From assembly GCA_018401755.1 (NCBI GenBank), contig JAGYKJ010000007.1:620001-684000 (forward strand): a DNA stretch of 64,000 nucleotides, read 5' to 3'. Within the stretch, counting starts at the first letter, position 1. Every line of letters starts with the position of its first letter. Under the pieces are notes generated by a model. The model worked only from the letters and a program-made list of their open reading frames with translations. It had not been told where the DNA came from and did no database searches. Of the stretch, positions 1 to 9,751 are shown one piece after another. The position numbers were made by a program, and so were the translations under genes. This stretch comes from Litorivicinus sp. (GTDB taxonomy: Bacteria > Pseudomonadota > Gammaproteobacteria > Pseudomonadales > Litorivicinaceae).

Positions 1-286
1 GTTGAGTCGTTTTACCGCTCCCCGTCTCTCCCACCACAACCACCACCTGATTCGCTAGGATTGCTTGGCTCAACGCCTCCAATGCCTCAGTCACAGGCAG
101 ATCAGGGAAGCGAATCTCAAGCAGCTGGTCGGGGCGCCGCGGGTGAGGGATACGATGGGATACTTCGGTCAAGGGCACGACTCCAAATGGATCGCCAACC
201 CTACTGAGATTGCACTGAAAATCAAGCGAAACGCTAGCGCGGCGGACACCTGTTGTGTCAGGCTTAAGCGATTGGAGCGCATGCAT
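1..286 (-). CDS. hrpA: ATP-dependent RNA helicase HrpA, N-terminal part (runs off the left edge)
   Basis: Reading leftward from an ATG at 284-286, the frame stays open to the window edge. After about 75 residues it carries a DEAH-helicase Walker A motif, GETGSGKTTQ (around residues 86-95), preceded by the HrpA-like stretch LPVTEALEALSQAI. HrpA enzymes are RNA helicases acting on mRNA and ribosomes. HrpB normally has an APTGAGKS-type motif instead, so HrpA is preferred. Only the N-terminus is present, so the helicase core cannot be checked. The start shares a CATG with the divergent ppnN start. An in-frame GTG at 319 is possible but looks less natural. Confidence 0.8.
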   Translation of the reverse strand, partial: MHALQSLKPDTTGVRRASVSLDFQCNLSRVGDPFGVVPLTEVSHRIPHPRRPDQLLEIRFPDLPVTEALEALSQAILANQVVVVVGETGSGKTTQ

Positions 287-1670
287 GACACCCGACCTAT
301 TGAGTCCGAACCAGCACACGATTCTTGAGACCGCGGTTCATCCCCGTAATCACTTGGCGTTTTTGAGTCAGGCCGAAATCGATCGGCTAATCGACCGAAA
401 TGCTGATGGTCTCTATCCGCTCATTCGATCCTGTGCGCTTGCGATCCTCAATAGCGGCGTCAATACCGATGATTCGGTCGGGCTGTTTGCAAAACATCAA
501 GATTTCGATCTCACATTTGCCCGACATCCTCGGGGGCTCCGGATCACCCTACATCACGCGCCCAAGCAGGCCTTCGTCGATGGTGTCTTGATGGAAACCA
601 TCCATGACATGTTGTTTGCCATGCTACGTGATTTACTGCTCATCCGCGATTTGGTGACGGTACGTCCAGATCAGCCGGGAATTGCAGCAACGGATCTGGT
701 CTTCCAAGTGCTCCGGAATGCGAAGGTGCTGGATGCAGAACGTGAGCTCAATACCATCGTCTGCTGGGGCGGTCACGCCATTAACAAGGTCGAATACGAC
801 TACAGTGTTCGGGTTGGTGAAGCACTTGGTCTGCGTCGCTTTGATATTTGTACAGGCTGCGGCCCTGGCGCGATGAAGGGACCCATGCGAGGCGCTGCAC
901 ATGGGCACCGAAGGCAAAGCTGGCGACATGGCCGTTTCATTGGCATTACCGAACCCGGAATCATTGCGGCTGAGCCACCCAATGGCGTGGTGGGTGATCT
1001 GGTCATCATGCCGGATATTGAAAAGCGACTCGAGGCCTTTGTCAGGATCGCACATGGTCTGATTATTTTTCCTGGAGGGGTGGGTACCTTCGAAGAAATC
1101 CTCTATCTCATGGCCATTCTCAATGCCCCACATAATCATGAAGATCCGCTTCCGGTGGTGCTGACTGGACCCGTCGAATCAACCGACACTCTGCATGCTT
1201 TTCACACTTTTTTGGTGGAGACCCTAGGCAGCAAGGCCACCGGCCGTCTCGAACTCATCATCGATGATCCAGGGGCCGTGGCAGGACGTATGGTTGAGGG
1301 ACGCGAGGCAATTCGGAGACATCGACGCCAGGCCGAGGATGCGTACTTTTTTAACTGGACACTTGCGATTGAGGATCATCTCAAAATTCCCTTTACCCCG
1401 TCCCACGAGGCAATGGCATCCCTCAACTTACATCGGGATCAGCCAGCAACTGATTTGGCGCAGAATCTCCGAGCTTTGTTCTCAGGAATCGTCTCAGGGA
1501 ACGTCAAGCCCGCAATTCAGGCGGCGATTCAGCGTAACGGGCCCTTTATTATTCGAGGGGATCCGACACTTATGCATGCCGTCGATCGCTTATTGGCGCG
1601 TCTGGTTGCCGAACGTCGCATGAAGATGCAAGGTGGATATACACCGTGTTACCGCATCCAAACCGAGTAA
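285..1670 (+). CDS. ppnN: Pyrimidine/purine nucleotide 5'-monophosphate nucleosidase PpnN (YgdH family)
   Basis: 461 residues, matching the full-length PpnN/YgdH family. It hydrolyses nucleoside monophosphates to base and ribose 5-phosphate; the E. coli enzyme is a (p)ppGpp target. Visible family blocks are CWGGH (about residue 160), CTGCGPGAM, the long run around IIMPDIEKRLEAF and the Rossmann-like PGGVGTFEE loop near 263-271 that marks the LOG/lysine-decarboxylase fold. I chose the ATG at 285 because GGAG lies seven bases upstream. A GTG at 255 would add ten unlikely residues. It diverges from hrpA and is followed after 8 bp by the plsC-like gene. Confidence 0.93.
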   Translation: MTPDLLSPNQHTILETAVHPRNHLAFLSQAEIDRLIDRNADGLYPLIRSCALAILNSGVNTDDSVGLFAKHQDFDLTFARHPRGLRITLHHAPKQAFVDGVLMETIHDMLFAMLRDLLLIRDLVTVRPDQPGIAATDLVFQVLRNAKVLDAERELNTIVCWGGHAINKVEYDYSVRVGEALGLRRFDICTGCGPGAMKGPMRGAAHGHRRQSWRHGRFIGITEPGIIAAEPPNGVVGDLVIMPDIEKRLEAFVRIAHGLIIFPGGVGTFEEILYLMAILNAPHNHEDPLPVVLTGPVESTDTLHAFHTFLVETLGSKATGRLELIIDDPGAVAGRMVEGREAIRRHRRQAEDAYFFNWTLAIEDHLKIPFTPSHEAMASLNLHRDQPATDLAQNLRALFSGIVSGNVKPAIQAAIQRNGPFIIRGDPTLMHAVDRLLARLVAERRMKMQGGYTPCYRIQTE

Positions 1671-1678
1671 AGCGCGCC

Positions 1679-2488
1679 ATGCGCCATGTTGATCGTGTGG
1701 GTGCGGGGCTTCGTGCTGCTGTCCGGATCCTATTGTTGCTCGCGTGGACCTTTCTACTCTTTGTCCAGCAACTGCTTGGTTTGTTGCTTCGTACAGGCGA
1801 CGGACGGCATATCCGCTGCCGGTTCTATCGTGGCGCACTCCGCATTTTAGGTGTTCGAATGATGGTCCGTGGGCAGTTCAGCCCTCGCCGACCACTCCTG
1901 ATTGCATCAAACCACGTCTCCTATCTCGATATTTTTGTACTGGGTAGCCGGATACCTGGCGTATTCATCTCCAAAGACGATGTTCAGCAATGGCCTGTCA
2001 TCGGTTGGATTGCTCGCTTACAGAACACCATCTTTGTCTCTCGAAAACCGGGTCAAGCACGGCATGAACTCAATCCGATCGTTGCCCACCTAACCCTTGG
2101 ACATAACGTGTTTTTGTTTCCAGAAGGCACCAGCACAGACGGACGCCAGTTACTGCCGTTTAAGAGCAGTTTATTTGAGGCCGCCATCCAGGGCGGCGCC
2201 TACGTGCAACCGGTGGCGCTGGTCTATCGTCATCGCCATGGCGGCCCACTCTCGCTCAAAGAGCGCGCACTCTACACATGGGGAACCGATGCACCTTTTC
2301 TGACGCATTTTGTCAAAATGCTGTTAAGACCCGGTGTCGCTTGTGAAATTTGGGTGCGACCAGAAATTCCGCCGACCTCGCCCCGAAAAACACTCGCTCA
2401 GCTCACTCAAACACGCATCGCGGCGCCATTACGGCATCGTGAGCATCTCGACTTACTTGGACTCCAGCACGCAGACAGCGGCCGCTAA
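1679..2488 (+). CDS. 1-acyl-sn-glycerol-3-phosphate acyltransferase (PlsC family)
   Basis: 269 residues. The N-terminus has a hydrophobic helix (ILLLLAWTFLLFVQQLLGLL). It is followed by the acyltransferase catalytic motif NHVSYLD (about 78-84, the NHx4D signature) and the phosphate-binding motif FPEGTSTDG near 147. The family adds the second acyl chain to lysophosphatidate at the inner membrane, making phosphatidic acid; ornithine-lipid acyltransferases share the fold. The start is the ATG at 1679, 8 bp after ppnN. Its 3' end overlaps the convergent acpS by 36 bp. Confidence 0.85.
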   Translation: MRHVDRVGAGLRAAVRILLLLAWTFLLFVQQLLGLLLRTGDGRHIRCRFYRGALRILGVRMMVRGQFSPRRPLLIASNHVSYLDIFVLGSRIPGVFISKDDVQQWPVIGWIARLQNTIFVSRKPGQARHELNPIVAHLTLGHNVFLFPEGTSTDGRQLLPFKSSLFEAAIQGGAYVQPVALVYRHRHGGPLSLKERALYTWGTDAPFLTHFVKMLLRPGVACEIWVRPEIPPTSPRKTLAQLTQTRIAAPLRHREHLDLLGLQHADSGR

Positions 2489-2839
2489 GTCAGTTTCATC
2501 GGTGAGGCTAATCCAGTGATGGTCTGCTCCTCGATTGGCAAGCAGTTGGGCCACTACTGCACTAACCTGTAACCGTGGTGCACCCAACTCACAATGGGTG
2601 ACCCAAACATCAGTAAAGCCGAAGCCTCGTCCAATACCGGTCCCGAGCGCCTTGCTAAAGGCCTCCTTTGCAGCAAAGCGCTTCGCTAAAAATCCAGCCT
2701 GTTGACCCGTCGCAAGCGCTTCAAACTCAACCAGTTCAGGGGCAGCTAAGATGCGATGGCTAAATCGACCACCGTGCCGTTGAAGGGCCGCAGCGATCCG
2801 GTCGACCCGACAGATGTCAAGCCCTAATCCGATCAACAT
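2453..2839 (-). CDS. acpS: Holo-[acyl-carrier-protein] synthase
   Basis: 128 residues, typical length. AcpS moves the 4'-phosphopantetheine arm from CoA to a serine of acyl carrier protein. The two Mg/CoA-binding signatures are present: GLDICRVDRI at the N-terminus and FAAKEAFSKALGTGIG near the middle. It is the last gene of the rnc-era-recO-pdxJ-acpS run and overlaps the end of pdxJ by 7 bp, a conserved gammaproteobacterial arrangement. Its C-terminal codons overlap the convergent acyltransferase. Confidence 0.95.
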   Translation of the reverse strand: MLIGLGLDICRVDRIAAALQRHGGRFSHRILAAPELVEFEALATGQQAGFLAKRFAAKEAFSKALGTGIGRGFGFTDVWVTHCELGAPRLQVSAVVAQLLANRGADHHWISLTDETDLAAAVCVLESK

Positions 2840-3573
2840 CCAGTCACTGCCTCACGGATCAACTGCTTAAATTCCCCAACCGCCACCGGCAATCCAACCA
2901 TCAACGCGCGCGCAACCAAACTATGACCAATATTGAGTTCTTCGATTCCGGCAATGGCCGCCACTGGTTTGACATTGAACTTCGTTAACCCATGCCCGGC
3001 GTGCACCTCCAAGCCGAGTCGCTTGGCACGACCAACGGCTTCAGTGAGGGTCATTAACTGGATCGCACGCTCGTCACGATGCGAGGCATTGGCATACTCG
3101 CCAGTATGCAATTCAATCACAGGCGCTCCGGTCGCCGCTGCTGCGTCGATTTGCGCGGGATTGGGATCGATAAAGAGACTCACCCGAATCCCCAAGGCCT
3201 TCAGTGCATTGGTGCAGGCGGTGATTCGATCACTTTGCCCAGCCACATCCAAACCACCTTCGGTCGTCACTTCCAACCGGTGCTCTGGAACCAGACATAC
3301 GGCATGGGGCCGAACCCGAGCGGCAATCTCAATCATGGTATCTGTTGCGGCAATCTCCAGATTCATCGGAGTGCGTAAATGCGTAATCAACAGATCCACA
3401 TCCGCATCACGGATATGTCGACGGTCTTCTCGCAGATGGATGGTCACACCATCAGCCCCTGCCTCTTCGACTGCCAACGCCATTTGCAGGATATTTGGAT
3501 CCATCCCACCACGTGCATTCCGCAGCGTTGCAACATGATCAATATTGACACCCAGGCGTACGTTACGAGTCAT
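2833..3573 (-). CDS. pdxJ: Pyridoxine 5'-phosphate synthase
   Basis: 246 residues. PdxJ condenses 1-deoxyxylulose 5-phosphate with 3-amino-2-oxopropyl phosphate to make pyridoxine 5'-phosphate, the last ring-forming step of vitamin B6 synthesis. Diagnostic blocks include GVNIDHVATLRNARGG at the N-terminus, DGVTIHLREDRRHI, CLVPEHR, and HAGHGL and IGHSLVARA near the C-terminus. It overlaps recO by 11 bp upstream and acpS by 7 bp downstream, so translation is probably coupled. Confidence 0.96.
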   Translation of the reverse strand: MTRNVRLGVNIDHVATLRNARGGMDPNILQMALAVEEAGADGVTIHLREDRRHIRDADVDLLITHLRTPMNLEIAATDTMIEIAARVRPHAVCLVPEHRLEVTTEGGLDVAGQSDRITACTNALKALGIRVSLFIDPNPAQIDAAAATGAPVIELHTGEYANASHRDERAIQLMTLTEAVGRAKRLGLEVHAGHGLTKFNVKPVAAIAGIEELNIGHSLVARALMVGLPVAVGEFKQLIREAVTGC

Positions 3574-4228
3574 ACGTTGTCTTCTTCCATTCGATCAAAA
3601 GTTCACGGCTCACCAATCGGCGGCCTCCCAATGCGCGATCCAGCAAGGATCGATGTACCCGCATGGCAAATGCATGGGTGTGCTCGGACCATTGACCGTC
3701 CATCAACATTTGCCACCATTCCCCAAGGGCTGCGTCTGGCTCACAGGCCTCCACTTCAACCAATCGACCATCCTCTGTGACCCGATAATACCGATCCTGC
3801 TGAACCGTCTCATGGGACACATCACTCGGATACAGGTAGCGCCCAAGATCACGCAACAGATGCCGTTCTAAGGTCCGTAGGGCGATTGCTTGCAAATCCC
3901 GAGCGCAATCAGTGATACAACCGGTATAGGCATCAAAGAGACCCGGACAGACCGCCCCATCGGGAATCAGATAATACAAAATTTCGTTGGCATACAGACC
4001 TGAGATTAACTGAATTCCTGACAGCGGTAATCGTGCAGCGAGTGGCGCGACTTGCTGAATACGCGTCAGTCCAGTCCCACTGAAGGCGCCCTCACAGAGC
4101 TCAAACTCAGACCGACCATGACCACCACGAATCACCGCACGCAAGAGTTGATCCTGCTCGGTCAAGACCGTCACTAACACACTCGTCTCTCGATACGGCT
4201 GTCGTCGAATCAGCCAAAAGCGTTGCAT
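3563..4228 (-). CDS. recO: DNA repair protein RecO
   Basis: 221 residues. RecO helps RecR load RecA onto SSB-coated single-stranded DNA in the RecF pathway. The N-terminal OB-fold region (FWLIRRQPYRETSVLVTVLT) and the following LYANEILYYLI helix are typical. The zinc-finger cysteines of some RecO proteins are not obvious here. The ATG at 4228 overlaps the last base of era, and the 3' end overlaps pdxJ. Confidence 0.92.
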   Translation of the reverse strand: MQRFWLIRRQPYRETSVLVTVLTEQDQLLRAVIRGGHGRSEFELCEGAFSGTGLTRIQQVAPLAARLPLSGIQLISGLYANEILYYLIPDGAVCPGLFDAYTGCITDCARDLQAIALRTLERHLLRDLGRYLYPSDVSHETVQQDRYYRVTEDGRLVEVEACEPDAALGEWWQMLMDGQWSEHTHAFAMRVHRSLLDRALGGRRLVSRELLIEWKKTTYDS

Positions 4229-5121
4229 TAGTCGAACTCAAAATAACCGAGGCTCTTTAGAGCACGTTCATCATTTGACCAACTGGATCGCACTTTGACC
4301 CATAGCTTTAGCGCCACGTGCGCATCCAGAAGAGCTTCTAACTGCATGCGTGCTTCGATGCCGATCTGCTTCAAGCGTGCACCACCCTCCCCAACAATGA
4401 TGCCTTTTTGGCCTGGCCGTTCAACCGAAATCAAAGCATGAATCCCGACACGCGTCTCCTGTCGATCAAAGGACTCAATCTCAACCGTCGTTTCATAAGG
4501 GACCTCATCACCCAATTGCCGCATGATTTGTTCCCGAATGAGTTCGGCCGCCAAAAAACGCTCAGAGCGATCGGTCACTTGATCCTCACCAAATAGAAAC
4601 GGCCCTTCCGGCATCGCTTGCTTTAAATAGCCCAGTAAAGAATCCAGATTGAGGGTCTTCAATGCAGACACGGGAAACACCTCAGCAAACGCATGACGCG
4701 CTGTCACCGACTGGATGTGTGGGAGCAAGAGCCCCTTGTCTGCCAACTTATCGACCTTGTTGATGACCCACACGCGTGGAACATTGACGCGGGCGATCTT
4801 GTCGTAGACACGCTGATCGTCATCGGTCCAGCGCACCCCTTCTGTGAGCATCGCGATTACATCGACATCGTTCAGAGCGCTCTCGGCGGTTTGATTCATG
4901 AGTCGATTCATGGCCTTGGGCTGGTCTTGATGCATCCCTGGCGTATCCACAAACGCGACTTGGACAGACTCATCAGTCCAAATGCCGTGCAATCGATGCC
5001 GCGTGGTTTGGGGTTTCCGCGAGGTGATACTCAGTTTAAATCCGAGGATGTGATTCAACAGTGTGGACTTGCCCACGTTCGGGCGACCAATCAGTGCAAC
5101 GAACCCAAATCGTCTATCCAC
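4228..5121 (-). CDS. era: GTPase Era
   Basis: 297 residues from the GTG at 5121. Era is an essential GTPase that binds the 3' end of 16S rRNA during 30S maturation. Motifs in order: G1 GRPNVGKST, G3 DTPG, G4 NKVD, then the C-terminal KH domain with GEGGARLKQIG. The GTG overlaps the rnc stop region and has GGAG about 11 bases upstream. A longer start at 5169 would add 16 residues not expected in Era, so the GTG is preferred. Confidence 0.95.
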   Translation of the reverse strand: MDRRFGFVALIGRPNVGKSTLLNHILGFKLSITSRKPQTTRHRLHGIWTDESVQVAFVDTPGMHQDQPKAMNRLMNQTAESALNDVDVIAMLTEGVRWTDDDQRVYDKIARVNVPRVWVINKVDKLADKGLLLPHIQSVTARHAFAEVFPVSALKTLNLDSLLGYLKQAMPEGPFLFGEDQVTDRSERFLAAELIREQIMRQLGDEVPYETTVEIESFDRQETRVGIHALISVERPGQKGIIVGEGGARLKQIGIEARMQLEALLDAHVALKLWVKVRSSWSNDERALKSLGYFEFD

Positions 5122-5791
5122 CCTGTAACAACTCCAGCGCGCGTTGTGCTGCGACCTGTTCTGCGTCACGTCTGGACATTCCTGTGCCTTCAGTCACTTG
5201 CGCGAGTGCATCGACAACACAATGCACCCGAAATGCTTGCTGATGGGCAGGACCTGTCACTTCCATCACGACATAGGACGGCAGTGGATGGCGCTCCCGC
5301 TGTAACCACTCTTGCAGGGCCGTCTTCGGATCTTTTTCCACTTGATCTGGATTGACCCGATCGAGGTCCGCCTCAAACCAAGCGCCAATGCAGGTTTGAC
5401 AAGCATTCATTCCGCCATCGAGGTAGATCGCCCCAATCACCGCCTCCATCGCATCTGCCAAAATCGAGTCACGCCGACGACCACCACTCTTCCGCTCACC
5501 GGAGCCCAGTCGGAGCGCTTCACCGAGTTGCAAGCGACGCGCAAGTTCCGACAACGATTGTCCACGCACCAAGGCAGCACGCATACGCGTCAGCTTGCCT
5601 TCACGTGCTTCGCCATACTTTTGAAACAATGCTTCAGCCACCACAAAATTCACGATGGAATCACCCAAAAACTCAAGCCGTTCATTATGGGTTGGGCCCA
5701 TACTCCGATGGGTCAGCGCAGACTCCAAATGGGCTGGATCACGAAAGGTATATCCGAGCCTCGCTTGGAGCAGTGCGAGGGAGTCTGTCAC
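5114..5791 (-). CDS. rnc: Ribonuclease III
   Basis: 225 residues from the GTG at 5791, the family's usual size. RNase III cuts double-stranded RNA, including rRNA precursors. The signature NERLEFLGDS (36-45) carries the catalytic carboxylates; a second acidic site lies in DAMEAVIGAIY. The C-terminal double-stranded RNA-binding domain ends in SRRDAEQVAAQRALELL. The GTG overlaps the lepB stop as GTGA, which suggests coupled translation. A longer upstream reading would overlap lepB by about 60 bp and is unlikely. Confidence 0.95.
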   Translation of the reverse strand: MTDSLALLQARLGYTFRDPAHLESALTHRSMGPTHNERLEFLGDSIVNFVVAEALFQKYGEAREGKLTRMRAALVRGQSLSELARRLQLGEALRLGSGERKSGGRRRDSILADAMEAVIGAIYLDGGMNACQTCIGAWFEADLDRVNPDQVEKDPKTALQEWLQRERHPLPSYVVMEVTGPAHQQAFRVHCVVDALAQVTEGTGMSRRDAEQVAAQRALELLQGG

Positions 5792-6537
5792 CGGATCACC
5801 CGGACATCGGCAAAGGAAGGGATACTCAAAAACGTTTCCCAATACATCCAAACGGCCACTGCCCGTCCGACAATCAAGGAGTCATCCACAAAACCCCACA
5901 CGCGACTGTCATTGGAGTTATCACGATTATCACCCATGACAAAATACTGACCCTCTGGGACGACAAAAGGACCGTAGTTTCTGCCAGGAGTTAACCGCTT
6001 CCAGAGGTGGTATGGTTGATCGCCAAGGGCTTCAGTGACCTCCGCACTCAGTGGTGGCAGGGTCAATCCGTCGGTGACCTCAACGGTCGTCTGGAGTTGC
6101 TCTATTCCGTTAATAAACAGTGTTTTATTTCGATATTCGACCAAATCACCTGGGAGCCCAACGACCCGCTTGATAAAGTTAATCCGGGTGTCCTCTGGAT
6201 ATTTAAAGACCATCACATCACCACGGGCAGGCGCTCCTAGATCCACCACGCGTGTTCCCAAGACAGGCAACCGCAGACCATATTCGAACTTATTCACTAA
6301 GATGAAGTCACCAATTTTGAGTGTCGGCAGCATCGAGCCACTGGGGATTTGAAAGGGCTCGAACAGGAATGATCGCAACACCAACACGGCAGTCAATACT
6401 GGAAAAAATGAGCGGCTCTGCTCGACGAAAAAACCGGGCGGAGCATCCCCGCGACGGCGTTTGAGGACGGCCAAATCCAAGGCCATAATGACGCCAGTGA
6501 CCAACACCACCAGCACCAAAATCAACGTAAAATCCAT
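5788..6537 (-). CDS. lepB: Signal peptidase I
   Basis: 249 residues. LepB removes signal peptides from secreted proteins at the outer face of the inner membrane. There is an N-terminal transmembrane helix and a second near FFPVLTAVLVLRSFLF. The nucleophile Ser68 lies in IPSGSM and the general-base Lys123 in FIKRVVGLPG. Box E, GDNRDNSNDSR, is near the C-terminus. It lies 4 bp after lepA and overlaps rnc, the usual lepA-lepB-rnc-era order. Confidence 0.96.
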   Translation of the reverse strand: MDFTLILVLVVLVTGVIMALDLAVLKRRRGDAPPGFFVEQSRSFFPVLTAVLVLRSFLFEPFQIPSGSMLPTLKIGDFILVNKFEYGLRLPVLGTRVVDLGAPARGDVMVFKYPEDTRINFIKRVVGLPGDLVEYRNKTLFINGIEQLQTTVEVTDGLTLPPLSAEVTEALGDQPYHLWKRLTPGRNYGPFVVPEGQYFVMGDNRDNSNDSRVWGFVDDSLIVGRAVAVWMYWETFLSIPSFADVRVIR

Positions 6538-6541
6538 GGTG

Positions 6542-8338
6542 TCAGTCGACCTTCAGTACCGCCAAGAACGCATCTTGTGGGATCTCAACTCGCCCCACTT
6601 GCTTCATACGCTTTTTCCCAGCCTTTTGTTTTTCAAGAAGCTTACGCTTCCGACTCGCATCACCACCATAACATTTTGCGGTGACATTTTTACGTAGTGC
6701 CTTCACTGTGGTTCGTGCGATCACATGCCGACCAATCGCAGCCTGAATCGCCACATCGAACATTTGTCGGGGAATCAATTCACGTAGTTTGTCGGCCAAA
6801 TCACGCCCACGCGATTGCGACTGATCTCGATGCACAATCGCTGCCAAGGCATCCACGCGTTCGCCATTGATCAAAATATCCAATCGCACCAGGGGCGCTT
6901 CTTGAAAGCGAACAAAACCGTAATCCAAGGACCCAAATCCACGCGTCGCCGACTTCAGTCGATCAAAGAAATCCATCACTACTTCAGCCATGGGCATATC
7001 AAACTCAATTTGTACCTGCGAACCCATGAATTTGAGATTCCGTTGTACCCCCCGCTTTTCTAAGCACAGTGTCATGACGGTGCCCACGAATTCATTGGGG
7101 ACCAAAATCGTCGCAGCCACAATGGGCTCTCGCATCTCAGCGATTGACCCAATATCAGGCAACCGGGATGGATTATCCACATACAAGGTTGCGCCTTCAT
7201 TGGTGACCACCTCATAAATGACTGTTGGAGCAGAGGTGATCAGATCGAGATCATATTCTCGCTCGAGACGCTCCTGCACGATCTCCATGTGCAACATGCC
7301 GAGAAAACCACACCGAAAACCAAACCCTAACGCGTCAGAACTTTCCGGTTCATACACCAAACTGGCATCATTCAATGTCAGTTTTTCCAGTGCTTCCCGA
7401 AAATCTTCGAAGTCATCTGCGGCAACGGGAAATAGGCCCGCATACACCTGTGGCTTGACCTTCTTAAAGCCAGGTAGCGCTGGCGTATTTGGATGTTTGG
7501 TATCAATGATCGTGTCGCCAACAGGCGCGCCATGGATATCCTTGATTCCAGCGATCATATAGCCGACCTGACCGGCTAATACCTGTGATCGTGGTAATCG
7601 TTTGGGGGTAAACACACCGACTTCATCAATCTGCCAATCCCGTCCGGTACTGGTCATGCGGACCTTTTGGCCTTTCGACAAAATTCCTTGGGTCACACGA
7701 ACCAAGGATACGACGCCCAGATAATTGTCAAACCAGGAGTCAATGATCAATGCTTGAGTCGGCAGGGATCGATCCACATCGGGCGGTGGGATTTTCACAA
7801 TCAACTGCTCGAGTAAATCGTCAATCCCCATGCCTGACTTGGCTGAGCACTCCACCGCGTCTGTGGCATCAATTCCGATAATCTCTTCTATTTCAGCCTT
7901 GACCCGCTCAGGCTCGGCTTGTGGCAGGTCCATCTTGTTCAGAACAGGCACCACTTCAAGGCCTTGCTCAATGGCGGTATAACAATTTGCTACCGACTGC
8001 GCCTCGACCCCCTGTGCTGCATCCACGACCAGCAGCGCGCCTTCGCAGGCATAGAGTGACCGTGAGACTTCATAGCTAAAATCAACGTGCCCCGGCGTGT
8101 CGATGAAGTTCAGTTCATAGACCTGACCGTCGCGTGCGGTGTAATTGAGTGTCACGCTTTGCGCTTTGATGGTGATCCCGCGCTCACGCTCGATATCCAT
8201 CGAGTCGAGCACCTGGGCCCCCATCTCGCGCTCAGACAATCCTCCGCAGCGTTGGATGAACCGATCTGCCAGCGTCGATTTGCCATGATCGATGTGCGCA
8301 ATGATCGAGAAATTGCGAATATGTGATGGTTCTGCCAA
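6542..8338 (-). CDS. lepA: Translation elongation factor 4 (LepA)
   Basis: 598 residues, standard length. LepA is a ribosome-associated GTPase that acts during translation under stress and in initiation or assembly. Visible are the G1 loop [12 protein letters not shown], effector region [24 protein letters not shown] and the LepA-specific C-terminal domain ending in [17 protein letters not shown]. It sits between mucD and lepB, with a 33-bp gap after mucD. Confidence 0.97.
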   Translation of the reverse strand: MAEPSHIRNFSIIAHIDHGKSTLADRFIQRCGGLSEREMGAQVLDSMDIERERGITIKAQSVTLNYTARDGQVYELNFIDTPGHVDFSYEVSRSLYACEGALLVVDAAQGVEAQSVANCYTAIEQGLEVVPVLNKMDLPQAEPERVKAEIEEIIGIDATDAVECSAKSGMGIDDLLEQLIVKIPPPDVDRSLPTQALIIDSWFDNYLGVVSLVRVTQGILSKGQKVRMTSTGRDWQIDEVGVFTPKRLPRSQVLAGQVGYMIAGIKDIHGAPVGDTIIDTKHPNTPALPGFKKVKPQVYAGLFPVAADDFEDFREALEKLTLNDASLVYEPESSDALGFGFRCGFLGMLHMEIVQERLEREYDLDLITSAPTVIYEVVTNEGATLYVDNPSRLPDIGSIAEMREPIVAATILVPNEFVGTVMTLCLEKRGVQRNLKFMGSQVQIEFDMPMAEVVMDFFDRLKSATRGFGSLDYGFVRFQEAPLVRLDILINGERVDALAAIVHRDQSQSRGRDLADKLRELIPRQMFDVAIQAAIGRHVIARTTVKALRKNVTAKCYGGDASRKRKLLEKQKAGKKRMKQVGRVEIPQDAFLAVLKVD

Positions 8339-8371
8339 ATGAGTTCATCCGAGTCAAAAAATCGCGGTAGT

Positions 8372-9751
8372 TTAACGGTCTATCCGTAGCGTAAGAAAGG
8401 TCGAATTACCGCCCCGTACGACCAAGACCGGAATCGGCCGGTCTGAGGGTAGATTCGGAACAATACGACGTAAATCCTCAAGAGCACGAATCGATTCGCC
8501 CGCTAACTGAGTAATCACGTCACCCGCGCGCAGTCCTGCTGACGTCGCGGGATCACCCGTCACCTCTTTGACTAATACACCACCCTCGAGGTTGAGATCA
8601 GAGCGCAGTGCGGATGACAAAGGCTCGACCGTCATCCCCAGCACAGATCGATTCGGGACTGGGCCCGCTTGACTCACCTGATCCGGCTCTGGGAGTTGCT
8701 CAATAGTGACCATCAAGGTCAAGGGTGATCCGTTACGTACGATATCCACAGGCACTGTGCGGCCTGGACGCACCAATCCGACCATCGGTGGTAAGTCAGA
8801 TGACCGCTCCACCGACTTGCCGTTGAACTGCACAACAATATCACCTGGCTGCACGCCCGCCTTCCCAGCAGGGCCATTCGGCGACGCCTGCGCAATCAAA
8901 GCACCCATCGGCTTCTCAAGTCCAAATGACAGTGCCAGATCGCGACTGACTTCTTGAATCAAGACGCCGAGCCAGCCCCGCTCAACCGAGCCAGTATCGC
9001 GAATCTGGTCTGCCACATTCATCACAAGGTTCGAGGGAATGGCAAATGACAAGCCCATAAATCCACCGGAACGCGTGAAGATCTGGCTATTGATCCCGAC
9101 AACCTCGCCATCTAGGTTAAATAGCGGCCCACCCGAGTTCCCGGGGTTGATCGCCACATCGGTTTGAATAAAGGGCACATAGCTCTCATCGGGCAGTGAT
9201 CGACCCAGTGCGGACACAATCCCAGCCGTGACACTGTAGTCAAATCCAAACGGCGACCCAATCGCGACGACCCACTGTCCTTGGCGGAGTCGGTCGCTGT
9301 CAGCGATCTTCACAACGGGAAGATTGGTGCCATCAATTTTGATCAATGCCACATCGGTCCGAGGATCGGTACCAATAATTTCGGCGAGATATTCGCGGCG
9401 ATCCGAGAGGCGAACGAGAATGGCATCTGCACCCTCAACAACATGGTTGTTGGTTAAAATATAACCGTCCGCACTAATGATGAACCCCGAGCCAAGGGAA
9501 CGTCCTTCCCGTTGCTGCGGAGGGGTTGGCAGTCCACGTTCAAAAAACTCTCGAAAAAATGGCGGCAACTGATCCAGGTCAGGCTGCTGGCCCTGCCGGG
9601 GCGACACCGGAGCCGACGACTGCGTCGAAATGTTCACCACTGCTGGCGAGACCTCTTCAACCAAATCCTGAAAGTCCGGTAAATTTGCAAAAACGGTAGG
9701 CGTTAGCAATACACACAAACACCAGATTGCAAGACGAAACGTTTGAGTCAT
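8372..9751 (-). CDS. mucD: Periplasmic serine protease of the DegP/DegQ/MucD (HtrA) family
   Basis: 459 residues. A signal peptide (cut after VFA near residue 23) precedes a trypsin-like domain with His103 (NNHVV), Asp133 (RTDVALIK) and Ser206 (GNSGGPL). Two PDZ domains follow, with a C-terminal GDVITQLAGE block. HtrA proteases degrade misfolded envelope proteins. The position after rpoE-rseABC points to MucD, which limits activation of the envelope-stress sigma factor. The ATG at 9751 overlaps the rseC stop as ATGA. Confidence 0.93.
   Translation of the reverse strand: MTQTFRLAIWCLCVLLTPTVFANLPDFQDLVEEVSPAVVNISTQSSAPVSPRQGQQPDLDQLPPFFREFFERGLPTPPQQREGRSLGSGFIISADGYILTNNHVVEGADAILVRLSDRREYLAEIIGTDPRTDVALIKIDGTNLPVVKIADSDRLRQGQWVVAIGSPFGFDYSVTAGIVSALGRSLPDESYVPFIQTDVAINPGNSGGPLFNLDGEVVGINSQIFTRSGGFMGLSFAIPSNLVMNVADQIRDTGSVERGWLGVLIQEVSRDLALSFGLEKPMGALIAQASPNGPAGKAGVQPGDIVVQFNGKSVERSSDLPPMVGLVRPGRTVPVDIVRNGSPLTLMVTIEQLPEPDQVSQAGPVPNRSVLGMTVEPLSSALRSDLNLEGGVLVKEVTGDPATSAGLRAGDVITQLAGESIRALEDLRRIVPNLPSDRPIPVLVVRGGNSTFLTLRIDR

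Noticed and set aside
2933-3538. A 201-codon plus-strand open frame inside pdxJ
   Set aside because: pdxJ on the other strand is unmistakable; this frame is Ser/Arg/Ala-rich with no recognisable domain.
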